Assembly: GCA_002049455.2 (NCBI GenBank)
Contig: KV918952.1
Span: 83,124-147,123, forward strand
Direction of reading: 5' to 3'
Length of the DNA stretch: 64,000 nucleotides
Source: Porphyra umbilicalis
Taxonomy: Eukaryota > Rhodophyta > Bangiophyceae > Bangiales > Bangiaceae
Shown here piece after piece: positions 1-9,853 of the stretch. A program made the position numbers and the translations under genes. The notes under the pieces were generated by a model, which searched no databases, was not told where the DNA came from, and worked only from the letters and a program-made list of their open reading frames with translations. Every line of letters starts with the position of its first letter. The first letter of the stretch is position 1.

Positions 1-3000
1 AAACGCATTAACAAAAAGCGAGACGCCCGTCGCTCCTCCGCCGTGTTGGGGACGTCGTCGGGCATCACCGTAACGCCGTGGCGCTCACTGAGGTCCTCCC
101 AGTCATACTCGACGGCAATCCAGCTCACAATGTCCGCAGTCGTAAGCACGTCGAGGCGTACTGCGTCTCCCTCTGCCTCCATATCCCATTGTAGGCGCTC
201 ACACCCGTACTTGGTCAGCACGCATCCGGGTGTCGCCGTAGCCTTTTCCGCTCGCCGCACCACCAGCCGCTCCCAGCCGCGGGCCCGTGTCGTTACCACT
301 AGGGTAGCCTGACCGACCCGAATGGCCCCATCTGGTCGGCGGTACCGCAGCCAGTCAAACCACGGTGACCCATGGAAAACCGGCGCGGCCCGGATAGTGT
401 GTTGGGCGTGCCCTCGCCTCGGTTGAGAGGCGTCGCCATAATAGAGGCTTCCGCTCCTGCAGAGGAGCGTACTCTCGGGACGGCACAGCACAGCCGCCAA
501 GCCAGGGATACTGTGGCTCCTGGCCAGCTCAGCCAGAGAGTACTTCTTGGCATACCGCCGCCGCCGTCGTCGCCGCTGCCGCCGCTGCGGACGGCTGCGC
601 CGTGTCCCTGCCGAGTCATAGTCGCCGCCCGTGTCGGTCCCTGGTCCCTCCTCCTCCGCGTCGGCGTTGTCCTCCTCTCCGTCGTGGAGCAGGGTGTACA
701 CCTGCTCGCTCAGCACAAGTTGCTCGACGAACTGGTCCCTCCTCTTGTTGGTAAGCTTGTAAGCGGCCTTAACTGCCTTGTGTAGGGCCTCATTATACGC
801 ACTGTTGCCGTCACCGACGTTACCCCTGAGGCGAAACTCGTCCAGAAGATGCGCCGACATGCGGTGAAGCTTGGTACTGTGGGCTGGCCCCAGTACGGGC
901 TGAAAGACCTCAACCACCCACGCGTGGGCCTTCTTGGCCAGCACAACCGCCTCCGAGTACAGAATACCACCGCCCTGGTTGGTACACTGTGCGGCAAAGA
1001 GTGCGTTTGTCACGACAACCAGCTCGCAAATAGCCGCAGTCAAAGCGCTGTGGTGGTCGCCATTGCCCGGGGCGCCCGCTACGCCCACGACACCGAAAGG
1101 CAGGAATGGTAGGGCACGACGGTGCTCACTGCCCGTCATTGTGGCCTGCCTTGTAGCCTCTGGGACAAAGTACCTGTGACATAGGAGCCCATACTGCCAA
1201 AAGGGACTGATAGCACGGTAGCCTCTTGTCAGTACGCGGATACGGTGAAGGGATGTGAGCCACAGCCTGCCCCCAAGCAATAAACACACCCAGTAGGGCT
1301 CAAAACGTACCCAGGGTGGATGTACGGCACGCGCAAACGACGCGACGCGTGCTTGAACCGCATATTGATGCCACGCTCGGTGTTTGTCACGGTGTCAAAC
1401 CGCGCATGGGCTCCACCTTCTGCCATTTTGCGGAGGTAAACAGGCACCTCGTTGGCGACCTTCCTGTTGATACCAGTGTCCATGACCTACTCTCGGGCAC
1501 ACAACACACAGCACCAATACCACAAGAGCTACTCGCGCCATGTCACGGGCCGTGCACAGTGAGATACTGAACGTATACTGAACAGGACCGAGGCAGCATA
1601 CCGATAGAGAGGCGCCCGACATGGGCGCTCGCCCGCCCACCAAATGCAAGGAGCGAGCAGTTCTACTCTCGACGAGCAAAGAGACGTACGTGAAGGCGAT
1701 CGAAGCCTGGCAATCGATACAGCATGCGGGGACCATTTCCAAGGCCAGCCCACGCGGCCATCGCAGGGACCACGCTGTTGAGGCTGTGCTCCAACTCTAC
1801 CTCTGCACGCCTCGCCGCCGCGCCCCAAAAGGTCCCCATCGTGGCGTTCTTGAGCTGCGCCCGTACCGTCTCCTGGACGTCTCTGCTAGGAGCATCGGCC
1901 CCGGACGCCGAGCACGAGTCCTCCCGTCCCACCATGCAGGGCGTACAGGGAAAGAGACAGCCAGTACCCTTCAGGCACATTACGGCACGCTCCTCAGGTT
2001 GATCACACACGTAAAGGAGGGCACGTGGGGAGACACGCACTCGACCACCGCCGGGTCAGTTCAGCCACGCCCCACGGTGGCTGGCCAGCACGCTGCCCCG
2101 AAAGACGAGGTGTAAAATCCGCTGGAGCAGCTCGGAACGCACCTCATGGCCTTTGCGCGTCTTTATGAACTTGGACTCGACCTGTGGGATGTACGCTAGT
2201 GTGACCCATCGTACGTCCTTGGTGTTGATGTTGACGACGCGCATACGCAAAGGGTAAGCCGATACTGCTCCGCTGCTGCTGAGCACAGTAGCATCAGAGT
2301 ACAGGTGCATCGCCAGTACTCTCGTATCCTCGTGCATAGTGCCCTCGACGTGGGCTTGCTGCTCCCGGTACATCTCCCCGTCCCAGCTGCCTCGCAGTAG
2401 CACCGACTGTGGCCCTTCCACGCCATTGTCAGCTGGAGACGGCGGCGGTCCCCAGCACAGGTCCCCTAGCTCCACTTGCATGATCTCCTCCTGGGCAGCG
2501 TCGAACGCGTCGCGGAAGAAGACGGGGTACTTGCGACCGTCAACCGCCATAACAACCTTTTTCCAGTTGAGAGGGGCGACGAGAGAGCGCTTGAATCGTC
2601 GAACGGCGGCAATCAACCGGTTTGCAGTGTGGAAGGCTGCTGTAAATGGCGTGCGGGAGGCGGAACTTGCCGCCTCTACCTCCTTGGTGTACCGGTACAA
2701 CCGGCGCAGCTCCTGTTGCGACAGGCCGCATCCGCCGCCCGACGTGCAGGCAAACGTGAAAACGTGCCACAGGTCTTCGCTCAGCCACGGGGCGCGCCCT
2801 CCCCCGCTGCCTCCTCCGCCCTCCAGTGGTGGAAAAGCGGTGGTTGCACGCCTGGCGTCCCCAAAGCGCTCGTAGTGGTCGAAAACCTGCTCACATAAAC
2901 CCCGATCGCCACCGGCCCCGGGGCTCTGAGCTTCCGTACCGCCGTCCTCGCCTCGTACTCCTCCCCCGCCGGCACCACTCCCACGGCCATGCCCACGCGC

Positions 3001-3813
3001 AGCCGCATGTACCTCTCCAGTCGTATCCTCATTATCCCCGACAGATCCATCGGTCGGGTTGGCACCGGCGGTGTTGCCTCGACGGCGCGCACGCCTCCGG
3101 TGACGGTTCTGCGCGTCAGCACGGCGCGCTCGCCTGGTACTCTCAGACGGGGCGCCTCGCCGGGCGCGACCCCGTCGAGGCGACGGCTTTGGAGGAGAGG
3201 CAGGTGCTGTGATTGCCCGAGCGAGCTCCAGGAATACCTCAGACTCCAGTCCTACTACGTCCCGCACATCCCCAACACCCCCAACACCCCCAACACCCCC
3301 AGCATCCCCAGCATCCCCAGCGTCCCCAGCACCCCCAGCATCAGACGTGCCAGCCGTCGCGGCAGTGGCAGCCGTCGCGGCAATACCCATTGCAACCGTA
3401 GGGCCACCAGACTCATCAGACTCAATGCAAATGGCAGAACCCACTGCAACCGCAGGACCTCCGGGCTCACCAGACTCCTCAGACGCATCAGACTCTATAC
3501 AAATGGTGTTGATACCCTCACACCCCGTGGGCGTTGCCTCACGGTGCGCGTGTGCCGCATGCCGGTGCTGTCCGAGGCATCGACTAAAACAGCGGCCGCA
3601 GTCTGCTGCTCGGCACGGAAAACTCATCGACGCAAGCCACCAGCACTCGTAAGCAGGACAGAGCGGGCCTGGAGCTGACCCACGGTGGGAAGAGGTGCAG
3701 CGGTCGACCGGGTCGGGAAGAAGACGGGCAGGTGGCACGAATGCATCATTCAGATATGCTGACTGTAAAGTAACCCCAGCCAGTAACACCAGAAGTAACC
3801 CCACAAGGTTCAC
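1..3813 (-). pseudogene. Plavaka/CACTA-type DNA transposase, three exons, partial at left edge, one in-frame TGA
   Basis: Three exons can be joined on the minus strand: 3813-1690, 1486-1311, and 1173 to the left edge. The introns 1689-1487 and 1310-1174 both begin GTACGT and end AG, and phases match at both joints. The N-terminus has a C2H2-like finger (Cys67, Cys72, with histidines to His90). The first 62 residues may be spurious, with Met63 a possible true start. A Gly/Asp/Val-rich repeat follows, then a block containing LYSDATVLSSSG and FRDAFDAA, a Cys cluster before CMVGRED, the joint RLH/VMDTGINRKV, and ALHKAVKAAYKLTNKR in exon 3. The order (finger, LYSD block, Cys cluster, DTG after a splice, LHK...TNKR) recalls Plavaka-type CACTA transposases, from memory of the family. 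A TGA at 2058-2056 interrupts exon 1 while the frame continues unchanged on both sides. Exon 3 stays open to base 1, so the C-terminus lies outside the window. Probably inactive as sequenced. Confidence 0.7.
3268..3345. repeat. 9-bp minisatellite inside the transposase N-terminal region
   Basis: Units such as CCCCCAACA and CCCCAGCAT repeat head to tail. On the coding minus strand they give GGV and GDA triplets, so the array lengthens a low-complexity linker between the zinc finger and the conserved part without breaking the frame. Confidence 0.7.
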
Positions 3814-4493
3814 GATATGAAATCGTATCTGTCAGTCTGTCAGCACTGGCCCCTGATCAAGAGATTGTGGGGCATCGAATGGTCCTCTCGGTAATGGATG
3901 AGAGCCCCCCAGCCTCGTGCGGGCACCGAGCCATCATTTTTGCCTGCCTGAGGGCGCTGGGTGCTCAGGAGCCACCTGATCACAGCTGCACGGGGCCGCG
4001 TGATGGTAGCTCGATACTGATGGCGAGCACTGATTGGTGCTGCGAAGCACTCCCGGTTGGCGACAGGCAAGCTGCCCAGGTTGTGTCCGCCGTGTCCGGC
4101 TCGTGTCGGCTTTTTGGGGACAGGCGAGACGGCCCGGCAACACTGCTGGCAAGGGCCTTTCTCCAGGCCTTTCTCACGGCCCTTCTCGTTGGCCCGTTTT
4201 TGGCCCACGCCACGGCCCAGCAACACCTCCGGCAAGGGCTTTCTTTAGCCCGGTAACACCTCTTCCACGGGCGTTCTGGGGGCCCTCCTGTCCCGCCCCA
4301 CTACTGCTGGTGGGTGTCCTCAAAGCCCGCTGGTCAGTTCGTCTGTGATACCTCCTTGAGGCGGCCCGCACCGCGACAAACGGGCTCCCAGCATCCTCAC
4401 GGACCCTCTCCCTGACCCCCACACGGACCCCCCCCCCTCCGACCCCGCACAGACGCTCGAACCCCCCTTCTGCCCGCGCCCGCAGTTGGCAGA
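3814..4493. other. Intergenic space between two divergent genes
   Basis: This stretch separates the start of the minus-strand transposase from the start of the plus-strand gene at 4494, so promoters for both should lie here. I see no clear TATA box. 4130-4270 contains imperfect repeats of GGCAAGGGC(C)TTTCT and related GGCCC words. 4380-4470 is C-rich (ACGGACCCCC type). No open frame here looks coding. Confidence 0.45.
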
Positions 4494-7400
4494 ATGGCGA
4501 ATGCTTCCTCTTTGGGCCGCCTACTCGTGTGCATTGGCAACGTACTGGACAGAGAGGAGACCGGAGGCCGCGGGGACCGTGGGGCAGCGGCTGCAGCCGC
4601 CGGCGATGGCCGGAATGGAACAGGGACCGAGGCGACGGCCGTCGACGCCTACCGAGTCGCGGACGGAGCACCGACGGCCGCCGCCGACAAGGGCCGGGAG
4701 TCGACAGCCTCCCTTCTGAGCGCCGCCGTCCTCGCCCTCCGCAATTCCGGAGCAGCAGCCGCCGCCCCGCCGCCTACTGCCCCCGTCCCGCCGCCTACTG
4801 CCCTCGCCCCGCCGCCTACTGCCCTCGCCCCGCCGCCTACTGCCGCCGCCCCGCCGCCTACTGCCCCCGTCCCGCCGCCTACTGCCCTCGCCCCGCCGCC
4901 TACTGCCCTCGCCCCGCCGCCTACTGCCCTCGCCCCGCCGCCTACTGCCCTCGCCCCGCCGCCTACTGCCCCCGTCCCGCCGCCTACTGCCCTCGCCCCG
5001 CCGCCTACTGCCCCCGCCCCGCCGCCTGCTGCTCCCGCCCCGCCGCCTACTGCCGCCGCCCTGCCGCGTGTTGCCACTCCCTCGACGCGTGCTGCCACTC
5101 CCTCGACGCGAGCTGTCACTCCGACGCGTGCTGCCACTCCCCCGCCGCGTGCTGCCACTCCCCCGCCGCCTGCTCCCCCGCCGCGTGCTGCCACTTCTCC
5201 CCCGCAAGACGAGCGAAACTTGTCCCACTCGGTCGCGTCACACTCGGCGAGTATGGCTGGCGGCCAGGCTGGTTCCCGCGCTGGGAGCGCACCTGCCGCG
5301 TCGGCCCGCCTCGCTTCTGCCGCGGGAGGATGCTCGGGCGGATCGGCGGTGAGGAGGGCCAACAAGGACACCAGTCTCCCGGCTGAACAACTGTACGTTC
5401 TCTCTGCATGTATACTGCGTGCCTTGCCTCAATTTTTGCTTTTCCTGTCGCTTCTTGCATGGAGGTCAGAGCTGTCGTGCTCCGCGTGCGTCGATTCTGG
5501 CGCACTGGAGCGATGTCGTGTGCCGGTGGGCGTCCTGTGCCGACAGCTGACCCGAGTACTTTCTATTACTGCCCCTTACTGCCCCTTACTGCCCCTTACT
5601 GCCCCTTACTGCCCCTATACTGCCCCGTGCTGCCCCTTTACTGCCCCGTGCTGCCCCCTTACTGCCCCGTGCTGCCCCATTTCTTCCCCTGTTCTCAGCC
5701 AGACCAAACTGTCAACCTTTTGGCCCGGCCGAAAGTGGCCAGCCCAGCAGGATGGCGAGACCTCGGCTGCTGCTGGCACTCCGACCAAGTCATCCACGCC
5801 CAAGGCGTCTAGTTCACGCAAGCGCCTGCGCGACCGCGTGGTTTCGGCAGCGGTGGAAGACGCTGCCAACGCACTGACGTGGCGTGTCGACGGCGTCGCG
5901 GTACCGGTTGAGCCCCCTTCCTGGTGCACCAGTACGTCAAACGCCCTGCTGTCGGCGCATATTGCCGCGCACAACAGCTTCGTCTCGGCACGTGCTGCCC
6001 AAGAGATGGCCATCCAGACAGCTCAAGCATACGCCAAGACATTTGCCCCCGCGGCCAAGCGTCGTCGCGGAGTCAGCCCCTCAGCGGATGCCGACGGCGC
6101 TGATACTACCGGCTCTGGTTTGGATGGGGAGCCACCGGCCACTGTCACCCCGCTATCACCGAGCAAGCTGTCACCCCGGGCGCGGCCAGCGGCAAAGGCC
6201 ACTGCGGGTGGCACGGCAAGCGAGGACGTGATGCCGAGGGGCACGAGGGGCAAGCCACTGATCCAGGCGCTGCGCAGCTGCCTCACTAAGCGCATGCACA
6301 ATGGCATCCTGGCGCCGTCCACCAACGACGACGTGTACCACTCCCGCGAGACCCTCAGGCCGTTTCTGGCGGCCGTCGTGATGGAGGTGGCCAAAGTCGA
6401 CAAGAAGGACGCTGAAAAGCTCCTGCTGACCAACTTCTCCGTCCCCGCGGTCAATAACTCGAAGCTCCCTAGCTCCAAGATGCTCAAGCCGTGGCTAGGT
6501 AAGACGCGCAACAACGTACACTTTAACCTCAAGGACTGTATCTTTCGGGCGTGGACGGCGGGCAGCGGCTACGGCGGTACATCCAAGGCGGAGACAAGGC
6601 GGTTCTTACATGGCCGGGGGTACCTCAGGGGTGCCAAAGGGCGTCGGGGAGTCCTCAATGCCTTCCTGGCTGTGGTTTCCCACTGTGGTGGGGACCCGGA
6701 CAAGTACACCTTTCCTGACGGGGATGACGGAGACGCACTGGCCTCGACGGTGCTCGCCACGCTGGCCTTTGTGCTGAGCAAGGTACGTTATTGGCGCCAT
6801 GGACGGGGAGTGTACTGTGGCTGGGGTGTTGCAAAAGCGCTGTAGGGGGTTCCATTGAGGTACTGGCCGATACTGACCGGCACTTGAAGCCACGGAGTTT
6901 CTTGAGTGTGTCGTCTCTGTGGCTCGTGTGTCTGTGACCCATGAAGATTCGTATGTGCCTGGAGGGAGAGTACCTCTCTGCGGACGGCAGGAAGGTGAAC
7001 GAGTGCGTGCTACACGGCGGAAAGATGAAAGCGGGGCGCGCCGCTTGGGCGAAAGAGTTGACTTACCTGCATGTGGAGGTTGATGAGTCAGGAGACTACT
7101 GGGCCAAGCTCTTCAAGACGAACCAGGACGAGGACGACCGGGCAACCATTCCCAACTCCCCCGAAGAAGGTGAGCCCCCTGCTGTCCACTTGGGCGTCAA
7201 CGTGAATGCCCGCGCCGACGACGAGGACGTTACTGAGAGCGAGCACGCAAGTCTGAGACAGATGGTGCGCAACTGGGTGGCGGCGCGGAAGGAGGTCGTG
7301 GACCTCGACGGGGATGGGGATGACGAGGACGGAGACGGTGGTGGGGCGAGCAGCGGCGGCGGCCACGCGCCGGCCCATGGTGGTGCGGGCGATGATGATG

Positions 7401-7948
7401 GCGGTGGCGCAGGCAGTGGTTGTGCCCCCGCCGATGCGCCGCCGGGCGGTGGGGCAGGCGGTGGCGGTGGCGGCGGGGCGGGCGCCCCCGTAGATGCGCC
7501 GCCGCGCGGTGGGGCAGGCGGTGGCGGTGGCGGCGGGGCGGGCGCCCCCGTCGATGCGCCGCCGCGCGGTGGGGCAGGCGGTGGCGGTGGCGGCGGGGCG
7601 GGCGCCCCCGTTGATGCGCCGCCGCGCGGTGGGGCAGGCGGTGGCGGTGGCGGCGGAACGGGCGCCCCCGTCGATGCGCCGCCGCGCGGTGGGGCAGGCG
7701 GTGGCGGTGGCGGCGGAGGCGGGGATGACGGAGGTGGATGGGGGCGCGAGCTGGCAGGCCTTAGCTTGCCGCCACTGCCCTCGGTGCCGCGTCGGCTGGG
7801 TGCTGGGGTGGGGCGAGTGCCCAACTGGCAACGCCACCCCTTTGACCGCTCCGACTCTGAGGAGGAGGTGCGAAGGCCCAAGAAGAAGGTCTGGGAGCGG
7901 CGCCAGCTCGCGCGCACGGCGGGCCCGGCGGACAGTGACGATCAGTAA
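4494..7948 (+). CDS. Unknown protein with Pro-rich and Gly-rich tandem repeats, three exons
   Basis: Best model is join(4494..5392, 5699..6782, 6947..7948), about 995 residues. Intron 1 (5393-5698) starts GTACGT and ends in a pyrimidine tract plus CAG. It is 306 nt with no in-frame stop, so it also reads through as low-complexity sequence. Intron 2 (6783-6946) starts GTACGT, ends AAG, and joins VLSK to IRMCLEG in phase. Order of parts: short N-terminus, a PPPTALA-type 7-residue repeat, Ser/Pro-rich linker, a basic patch KRRRG (possible nuclear signal), and a conserved-looking globular block around GTRGKPLIQALRSCLTK to FVLSK/IRMCLEGEYLS. A Gly-rich 20-residue repeat follows, then an acidic-basic tail (SDSEEE, PKKK). 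I do not recognise the globular block. It starts 680 bp from the divergent transposase, so it may be the accessory gene of the same element; that is inference. Confidence 0.6.
4766..5063 (+). repeat. 21-bp tandem repeat encoding PPPTALA-type heptads
   Basis: About fourteen head-to-tail 21-bp units built on CCGCCGCCTACTGCC. The unit is a multiple of three, so the array adds or loses seven residues at a time without breaking the reading frame of the gene at 4494. Confidence 0.9.
5393..5698 (+). repeat. Probable intron containing ACTGCCCCTT repeats
   Basis: Starts GTACGTTC and ends CCCCTGTTCTCAG. Between about 5570 and 5690 the unit ACTGCCCC(TT/GTG) repeats around ten times, supplying the pyrimidine tract before the acceptor. 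The length is divisible by three and lacks stops, so retention would insert 102 residues. Confidence 0.6.
7433..7718 (+). repeat. 60-bp tandem repeat encoding 20-residue Gly-rich units
   Basis: Four full copies and a partial fifth, near-identical, with exact 60-bp spacing (GCCGCGCGGTGGGGCAGGCG recurs at 7501, 7561, 7621 and 7681). They encode an Ala/Pro/Asp turn followed by a Gly run. The high identity suggests recent expansion. Confidence 0.9.
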
Positions 7949-8860
7949 TCGGATCCCGAGTTTTTCCGTAGCGCTCTGGGGACTGAGAGCAACACCTCAT
8001 AGCGCGTTTGATGGTGTGTCTGCTACTCGCGTTGCTTGTGCTCTTGTCATTGCGTTGTTCCCGGTCTTGTTTCTGGCCTTTTTCATTGCTTGCTGTGCTT
8101 GCGGGGGTTGGGGGTGGGGGGTGGGGGCGCGGGGGCGGGGGGGGAGCGGGGGAGCGGGGGGAGCGGGGGGAGCGGGGGGAGCGAGGGGAAAGGGGGTGGG
8201 GCGAGCGGGGGTGCGGGGAGAGAGGGTGCACTGCCCGTACTGCCCCCCCCCCCCCTCCCACGTACTGCCCGGTACTGCCCGTACTGCCCCCCCCCCCCAC
8301 ATGAAGCGTGAGAGCGCCCTGTAAAATGCCTGTCTGTGTGCAACGTTCTGCGACGGTGAGCGATAACGTGGCGCAACAGGGGCCATTTACGACGGCGCTT
8401 CCGCGTGCGCTGCGTATCCGGATTACGACCTGCTGCGTAGCGACTGGGCGCGCGGCCACGAATCGCCGCAAGAGGGTGTCACGTAACTCCTCGGTAAATC
8501 CCATAGGACGTCCTGCAGGGTGCCTCTGGGGGCCTCCGGGTGCCTCTGGGTGCCTCCAGAATGCCTACTGGGGTGTGCGCAAGGTGCGCGCATGGCTCCC
8601 AGACACGACTTTGAGCAGTGTCAGATCGTACTGGGGATCTAAAATGCGAATATGGGACCTTACCCATTTGGAAGAACACTGTGGAGAACAGGGGTCCAGT
8701 ACGCGACAAATCTCGGCAAATATCGTACTGGGGGCCCATTTGGGACCGTTTCAGATCAACCTGCAATACTGCTGGCCAACTCCCCAGGCACGTTCTCAGT
8801 ACGTGGTACATTTTCGCGACGATGCACGTAGGATAATCGGATACTGAGACGAATTCCTGT
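7949..8860. other. Gene 3' flank with G-run array and recurring GTACTG words
   Basis: 8100-8230 is a run of GGGGGAGC units with strong strand asymmetry. 8240-8300 has several copies of TACTGCCC among C runs. From 8560 to 8850, GTACTGGGG or TACTG words recur (about 8567, 8630, 8729, 8767, 8842). 8510-8575 repeats GGGTGCCTC. No convincing coding frame. The word density could mark the subterminal part of a transposon end, but I found no matching inverted end inside the window. Confidence 0.4.
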
Positions 8861-8894
8861 CCAGTCGTTACAACTCGAAAATTGTAACGACTGG
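8861..8894. repeat. Perfect 13-bp inverted repeat, 8-nt loop
   Basis: CCAGTCGTTACAA is followed by an 8-base loop and TTGTAACGACTGG. A related TTGTAACGATTGG lies 40 bp to the right. It would form a stable hairpin. No gene is adjacent, so a transcription terminator role is not supported. Confidence 0.7.
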
Positions 8895-9829
8895 CTACCA
8901 CGGCTTCCTCAGGACGGCTCTCAGCCATCCTTGTAACGATTGGATATGCGTGTTCCACGTGCATTCACTCTGATCCACACAGTTATCCGCGTCCCACCAC
9001 ACACTGAAATATTTAAGCCATTTCAAAGCTGGCTCCGATTTCAATCCCTCTTAAGTGCATGTGTAGCGCATGTCCTTGATTATCTGCGAGATTTTCATAT
9101 GGGATTTTATGACTTCCGCCCTTGGTACCTAATGCCCAGTCTAGACGGTGAGCCCGCGTGAACGTGATTGAGCCAAACTGCAAGAGTAAGTCCGATGTTT
9201 CACCGTGATTGAGAACAGGTGCTCTTGACGGTGCACCATTATTTACGTTTTAGACCGAGATTCTCAGCGCTGTCGGACCGGACAACTCGCCAACACGAGA
9301 AAGCTTGCGAGCCGCACAATCCCGATCGCGACGATGACGTCGGACGGGGGACGTGCCTGGAAGCAGCTGAGGATCCGTTGCTCAGCGAACACCTGCCGGT
9401 GCTGTCAGGGATCCGTTGCGCGCCACATCTGTCCGAACGACCACGGAACGTAAAGAGAGCGCGCCCCCCCGCCCCCACCTTGCCCCCCTCCTCAGACAGC
9501 GCCCGCTTTACGGGTTCCTGCCACACTTGGCGCCCCTAGCACTGACACCGCCACGGTGGCACAGGGTGCACGGCTCCAGCGGCTGCTGTCGCTGGCCGAG
9601 TGCGCACGAGTTGCCTGCGCCGACAGATGAGAGGTCCGTGAACGACCCCAGCGCCACCGCGCTGCGCATCCTGCCACTCGAGCATCCAGACCCAGTTTCC
9701 CGGATGGAACGACTATTTACAGTTGGGCATATCCAATCAATTTCCTCACGACACCGCCGTTCCAGGTCGAATGTCTTCCCCACATGGGTATGCGACTGGG
9801 AAATCTGGCCGTGATCGTCGTGTTCGTGC

Positions 9830-9853
9830 GCGAGATTTTCCAAAAAATCTCGC
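9830..9853. repeat. 10-bp perfect hairpin, 4-nt loop
   Basis: GCGAGATTTT, then CCAA, then AAAATCTCGC. Flanking bases GT/AC-rich on both sides extend it imperfectly. No gene ends nearby. Confidence 0.6.

Noticed and set aside
4521-5371. Long minus-strand Arg/Gly/Ser-rich and Ala/Gly-rich frames
   Set aside because: They are complements of the PPPTALA repeat in the plus-strand gene and lack motifs or splice logic.
7433-7718. CRISPR-like regular array
   Set aside because: Units are contiguous 60-bp repeats with no unique spacers, and the DNA is eukaryotic.
7096-7917. Long minus-strand Pro-rich frame
   Set aside because: It is a shadow of the 60-bp Gly-rich coding repeat of the plus-strand gene.
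8677-8683. CACTGTG near 8677 as the right tip of the left-hand CACTA-type element
   Set aside because: No matching inverted end or 3-bp duplication could be shown, because the other end would lie outside the window.
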